This document shows, piece after piece, positions 61,264-64,000 of a DNA stretch of 64,000 nucleotides (position 1 is its first letter; every line of letters starts with the position of its first letter). A program made the translations under genes and the position numbers. The notes under the pieces are model-generated. The model did no database searches. It worked only from the letters and a program-made list of their open reading frames with translations, and had not been told where the DNA came from. Source of the DNA: Glutamicibacter creatinolyticus (GTDB taxonomy: Bacteria > Actinomycetota > Actinomycetes > Actinomycetales > Micrococcaceae); assembly GCF_006094275.1 (NCBI RefSeq), contig NZ_CP034412.1, positions 3,100,001-3,164,000 of the forward strand, read 5' to 3'.

Positions 61264-62285
61264 TACTCGGCCCCCGCCTTCAGGTTGCGCGGATCAATCA
61301 GCGCCAGGATGATGTCCACCACCAGCACCAGCACGGTGGCCAGCATCCCCAGCAGCAGGATGGTGGCCCGGATCATCGGGTAGTCCCGGGAAATGATCGC
61401 ATCCACGATCCCCTTGCCCACCCCGGGCCAGCCGAACACGGTTTCCACCACGACGGTGCCCCCGAGCATCCCGGCCAGCAGCAGCCCGGCCAGGGTCAGC
61501 GTGGTGGTCAGCAGGTTCGGCAGCACGTAGCGGCTGTTCACATGCCAGGTGCTCAACCGCCAGCCGCGGGCGGTGCGCACATAGTCCTGTTCCAGGATCC
61601 CGGCCGCCTCGCGCCGCACGATCCGCGCGATCACGCAGGTTGGACCGATCATCACCGCCGCGGTGGGCAACACCAGCGAACCCAGGGTCGCGGCCCCACT
61701 GGCCGGGAACCAGCCCAGGCGGATCGCGAAGACGAAGATCAGCAGTGTGGCCAGCACGTAGTTGGGTACCGCGAAGATGAAGCTGGTGATCCCGTTGAAC
61801 AGGTGATCGGCCCAGGCTCGGCGTCCGCCGCGGGTGAGCAGCGCGGTGCCCATGCCCAGCGGCACGCCGATCACCAGCATGCAGCTGATGGCCAGCATCG
61901 CGATTTCCGCAGTGAACGGCAGCCGGGCCAGGATCGCTGCGGTCACCGTGGTGCCCGAGGCGAAGGAGTCGCCCATGTCCAGGGTGAACACCCCGACTAC
62001 GTACTGCCAGAACTGGGCCAGGAACGGCTGGTCCAGACCCAGTGCGGTGCGGGTGCTTTCAATCTGCTCCACGGTCGCTCCGTCCCCGGCGGCCACCACG
62101 GCCGGGTCACCGGGCAGCAGCGGAACGATCAGGAAGGTGACAATGACCAGGATGACGAAGGAGAGCACCAGCCCACCCAGGCGGCGCAGCAGGAAGGCGG
62201 ACCACGGGTGGCTGGTGCGCTGGCGCAGCGAGGCCCGGGTCCGGCGTGGCTCCAGTTGCGGGTCGGTGACGCCGACGGTGGTCAT
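61263..62285 (-). CDS. dppB: Peptide ABC transporter permease (DppB type)
   Basis: 340 residues. FLLRRLGGLVLSFVILVIVT opens helix 1, GLDQPFLAQFWQYVVGVFTL precedes the periplasmic loop, REAAGILEQDYVRTARGWRL is the EAA loop, and GGTVVVETVFGWPGVGKGIV the C-terminal signature. It shares one base (stop/start) with the fusion gene. Its ATG overlaps the stop of a 33-residue ORF. Confidence 0.92.
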   Translation of the reverse strand: MTTVGVTDPQLEPRRTRASLRQRTSHPWSAFLLRRLGGLVLSFVILVIVTFLIVPLLPGDPAVVAAGDGATVEQIESTRTALGLDQPFLAQFWQYVVGVFTLDMGDSFASGTTVTAAILARLPFTAEIAMLAISCMLVIGVPLGMGTALLTRGGRRAWADHLFNGITSFIFAVPNYVLATLLIFVFAIRLGWFPASGAATLGSLVLPTAAVMIGPTCVIARIVRREAAGILEQDYVRTARGWRLSTWHVNSRYVLPNLLTTTLTLAGLLLAGMLGGTVVVETVFGWPGVGKGIVDAIISRDYPMIRATILLLGMLATVLVLVVDIILALIDPRNLKAGAE

Positions 62286-62383
62286 GACGCCACATCCGGC
62301 AGGGAGGTGGCTGGTGTGCCGCCAAGATCCGCGGCACTGCGGCGCGGGGCCGAAATGGGGGATCTGGGTGGGAAGCGGTACAT
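62282..62383 (-). CDS. 33-residue leader ORF of the peptide transporter operon
   Basis: ATG 62383 follows AAAGGAAAG. The peptide is MYRFPPRSPISAPRRSAADL plus GGTPATSLPDVAS, rich in Pro, Ser and Arg. TGA overlaps the dppB ATG (ATGA), so translation of the two is probably coupled. Several Pro-rich codons (FPPRSP) might stall ribosomes. The 5' end of the operon would therefore be at or above 62383. Confidence 0.45.
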   Translation of the reverse strand: MYRFPPRSPISAPRRSAADLGGTPATSLPDVAS

Positions 62384-62615
62384 GGCGGTGGTCTTTCCTT
62401 TGGTTGCGAAGTGTGTGGCACGAAGCGTTGGATGTCCCTGTTCCGTGCCGTGGTGGGGCGCCGGGTGCGGACAGGGCCGGAGGATTGCCCGCTGCTGCGG
62501 GCAGCTAGCGCTGTCCGGAGGGTCCCCAGGCGGCGGTCCAGGCCCGAATTTGGGAGCAGCCTCGGTGAAGCGATGCATGTGCGGACATGTCGGTACCCCT
62601 CCCATTGCGAGTTCA

Positions 62616-62630
62616 TGGACAGAGTGTCCA
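62616..62630. promoter_or_regulatory. Palindrome TGGACA-N3-TGTCCA
   Basis: TGGACAGAGTGTCCA is a perfect inverted repeat about 235 bases above the leader ORF of the peptide operon, next to an AT-rich promoter-like stretch. A GntR or LacI-type operator is plausible; no regulator is adjacent. Confidence 0.45.
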
Positions 62631-62930
62631 ATAAAGTTGTTAGAACTAAGGTATGCCAGTGATGCACATCACGCAACCTTTTGTGGTCTTGCGGTGCATG
62701 TGACGGCATTGGGCCACGTGGTCCTTCGAAGGTAATCAAGAGGACGGGCAGGCGGTGATGCCGCGGAGGTTTCGCGGACAAGGCCGGGGTCCCTCGGCTT
62801 GGAAGATGGCGAGGAGGTGTGCCTGTTGGGCTGTGTATTGCCGGGTCTTTGAATGGAATGCGAAGTGCGCTCCATGGGGTAACGCGGACGTTGCACGATT
62901 TTCGCCCCTCAGTACTTGAGGCCCAATCTT

Positions 62931-62947
62931 CTAGACGGGTCGTCTAG
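62931..62947. promoter_or_regulatory. Palindrome CTAGACG-N3-CGTCTAG
   Basis: CTAGACGGGTCGTCTAG, flanked by TT and TAA. TetR family operators often look like this. It lies 420 bases before the lipoprotein gene and could serve a lost divergent regulator. Confidence 0.45.
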
Positions 62948-63070
62948 TAATTGACCAGAGGAGGCTGTTCGCAGGCGGCAACGCACGAGCCGGTGCGCAG
63001 GGGTAGCCGAAGATGGTCGTGGACTTGGAGCCGATCGGCCGCCGAAGCGATGCAGGGAATCGCCAGTTAA

Positions 63071-63170
63071 CGAAAGAGCTCCCGTTGGATATCAACGGGA
63101 GCTCTTTCGATCATCACTCGCACCTTCAAGGAGGTATTTAAAACAATGAGACCGCTTTCTGTGTCCGCGC
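63071..63170 (+). repeat. Hairpin-plus-block intergenic element, copy C
   Basis: CGAAAGAGCTCCCGTTG and CAACGGGAGCTCTTTCG form a perfect 17-bp stem (63071-63109) with loop GATAT. The conserved block follows: ATCATCACTCGCACCTTCAA, GGAGGTATTTAAAACAATGA, then TTTCTGTG. Only the block, not the stem, is conserved in sequence compared with copies A and B. Confidence 0.7.
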
Positions 63171-63367
63171 TGAGCTTCGGCTTCCAGTCTGCCGACCGTG
63201 GCGTCGCGAAGCCGCGGAGCGTCACTGTGAGGCGTGCTGATTCGTGAAGGAAGCCTGAAGATTGGCAGGGATTTCGGTGCGCCGACCTGCGGGTCGCAGG
63301 GATCTGTCGTACGTTGCAGGTGAGAATCCATGGCCGAGAGTGTCAGAAGCGGCGGGAGGAGAAATAG

Positions 63368-63865
63368 ATGTCGCCATCGAAAAGAACGCGGTTGTTCCTC
63401 CGTGCTGCGGGTGCAGCGCTGCTTGGATCCAGCCTGCTCGCCGGATGTGCGGCGCAGATCCCGGTGGACCCCAAGGGCACGCTGCAGGATGTTCGCCACG
63501 ACACGCTGCGGGTGGGGATCTCGCCCAACCGCGAATTCGTGGATGTGCGCGACGGCCAGTACACCGGGGACGAAGTGGAGCTGGTCAAGGACTTCGCCAA
63601 GGGCCTGGACGCCGAGGTGCAGTGGACGCTCGGCGGGGAGGAGCACCTGGTCAAGCAGCTGAAGGAAGGCAAGCTTGACATGGTGGCCGGTGGGATCACC
63701 GCCAAGACCCCATGGAGCAAGGAAGTTGGGATCACCCGGCCCTACCGCACCGTGACGGAGGAGGACGGCAAGCAGGCCCAACTGGTTCTGCTGGTGCCGC
63801 CCGGGGAGAACGCCTTCCTGGGGGAGCTTGAGTACTTTCTGGACCAAACCCAGGAGATGCCATGA
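63368..63865 (+). CDS. Short extracellular solute-binding lipoprotein (PBP3-like)
   Basis: 165 residues. MSPSKRTRLFLRAAGAALLG, then SSLLAGCAAQ with lipobox LLAGC at Cys 27, then DTLRVGISPNREFVDVRDGQ and YTGDEVELVKDFAKGLDAEV; KQLKEGKLDMVAGGITAKTP follows. It looks like the first lobe of an amino acid-binding protein plus a short end (usual members are 250 residues). ATG 63368 follows GGAGGAG. Four-base overlap with the next gene, a cation transporter, suggests a joint role. Confidence 0.75.
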   Translation: MSPSKRTRLFLRAAGAALLGSSLLAGCAAQIPVDPKGTLQDVRHDTLRVGISPNREFVDVRDGQYTGDEVELVKDFAKGLDAEVQWTLGGEEHLVKQLKEGKLDMVAGGITAKTPWSKEVGITRPYRTVTEEDGKQAQLVLLVPPGENAFLGELEYFLDQTQEMP

Positions 63866-64000
63866 ACCTGAAAGCCGGAACCGGCCTGCCCAAACAGCAG
63901 CGCGACATGCTGCGTCGGGCAGCGAAACTTGAATGGATCAGCGTCGGCTATGCCGCCTGCACCATTACCCTGGTGGCCTTGGTGGTGGGCAATTCCCAGG
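63862..64000 (+). CDS. Cation diffusion facilitator family transporter, N-terminal part
   Basis: 46 codons to the window edge: MNLKAGTGLPKQQRDMLRRA, AKLEWISVGYAACTITLVAL and VVGNSQ. Start of helix 1 in CDF proteins (LEWxSVGYxxxTIxLVxxVxGNSQAMK). ATG 63862 overlaps the TGA of the lipoprotein gene. Metal specificity cannot be seen from this part. Confidence 0.7.
   Translation, partial: MNLKAGTGLPKQQRDMLRRAAKLEWISVGYAACTITLVALVVGNSQ

Larger units (their letters stand above)
62384..63070. promoter_or_regulatory. Long control region without genes
   Basis: About 690 bases between the minus-strand peptide operon and the plus-strand lipoprotein gene. Two perfect palindromes are listed separately. 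AT-rich ataaagttgttagaact at 62631-62647 may belong to the peptide operon promoter. No frame shows family similarity. Confidence 0.45.

Overview
The window is chromosomal DNA of a high-GC actinobacterium, most likely an Arthrobacter-type member of the Micrococcaceae. Pointers to this are the GC-rich third codon positions, a cofactor-free urate oxidase resembling the Arthrobacter globiformis enzyme, a SAM-IV-type riboswitch, a DppC-DppD permease/ATPase fusion, and a purine-to-glyoxylate cluster with an IclR regulator. The genus assignment is inference; there is no rRNA gene here.

Layout. Bases 1-5790 are a mosaic of broken genes: the end of an M24 peptidase, two tandem MFS transporter copies joined out of frame, an IclR regulator with frameshifts, a doubled scrap of an ABC ATPase, scraps of etfA, a cytochrome b, a thiolase and a VirD4/TraG coupling protein, and a fatty acid desaturase missing both ends. 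Several scraps are exact copies of each other or of sequence elsewhere in the window. This is either a graveyard of recombination or a misassembly. A ParA/MinD-like ATPase, a SAM-IV riboswitch with a flavin reductase, and an intact dnaB follow (5.9-9.2 kb). A second, milder mosaic lies at 9.2-11.5 kb (ZIP permease, GNAT scrap, pirin, MarR scrap, AHSA1 domain, SDR scrap).

From 11.6 kb the genes are largely intact. 13.3-16.8 kb holds urate oxidation (uraD, uraH, uox, NCS2 permease). 22.3-28.5 kb holds an AllR-like IclR regulator, malic enzyme, malate synthase, a DUF6986 aldolase-like protein and (S)-ureidoglycine aminohydrolase. Together they form most of a route urate -> allantoin -> ureidoglycine -> glyoxylate -> malate -> pyruvate; allantoinase, allantoicase and ureidoglycolate lyase are not in the window. 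A sequence shared by both promoter regions suggests one regulon. Between them lie an ABC exporter, an alpha/beta hydrolase, a BlaI/M56 pair and a nitrilase-family hydrolase.

28.5-46.6 kb is mixed: a structured non-coding RNA candidate, a pRiA4b ORF-3 protein, a methyltransferase, an MFS exporter, a divergent EAL/GGDEF pair for cyclic di-GMP, an acyl-CoA synthetase preceded by a coupled micro-ORF, a SulP transporter, a DnaA-box cluster, a MalT-like LuxR regulator, a succinate-semialdehyde dehydrogenase/aminotransferase pair and a TMEM175-like channel. 46.9-54.8 kb is a catabolic island: two tandem LysR regulators diverge from an ectoine-hydrolase-like M24 enzyme, a PLP aminotransferase, an M20 amidohydrolase, an MHS-type MFS transporter and an SDR. 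55.9-62.4 kb is a peptide ABC operon with an embedded serine hydrolase and a 33-residue leader ORF. The window ends with a short solute-binding lipoprotein coupled to a cation diffusion facilitator. Three copies of a hairpin-plus-conserved-block element occur at 55.6, 55.8 and 63.1 kb. No tRNA, rRNA, CRISPR array or transposase was found.
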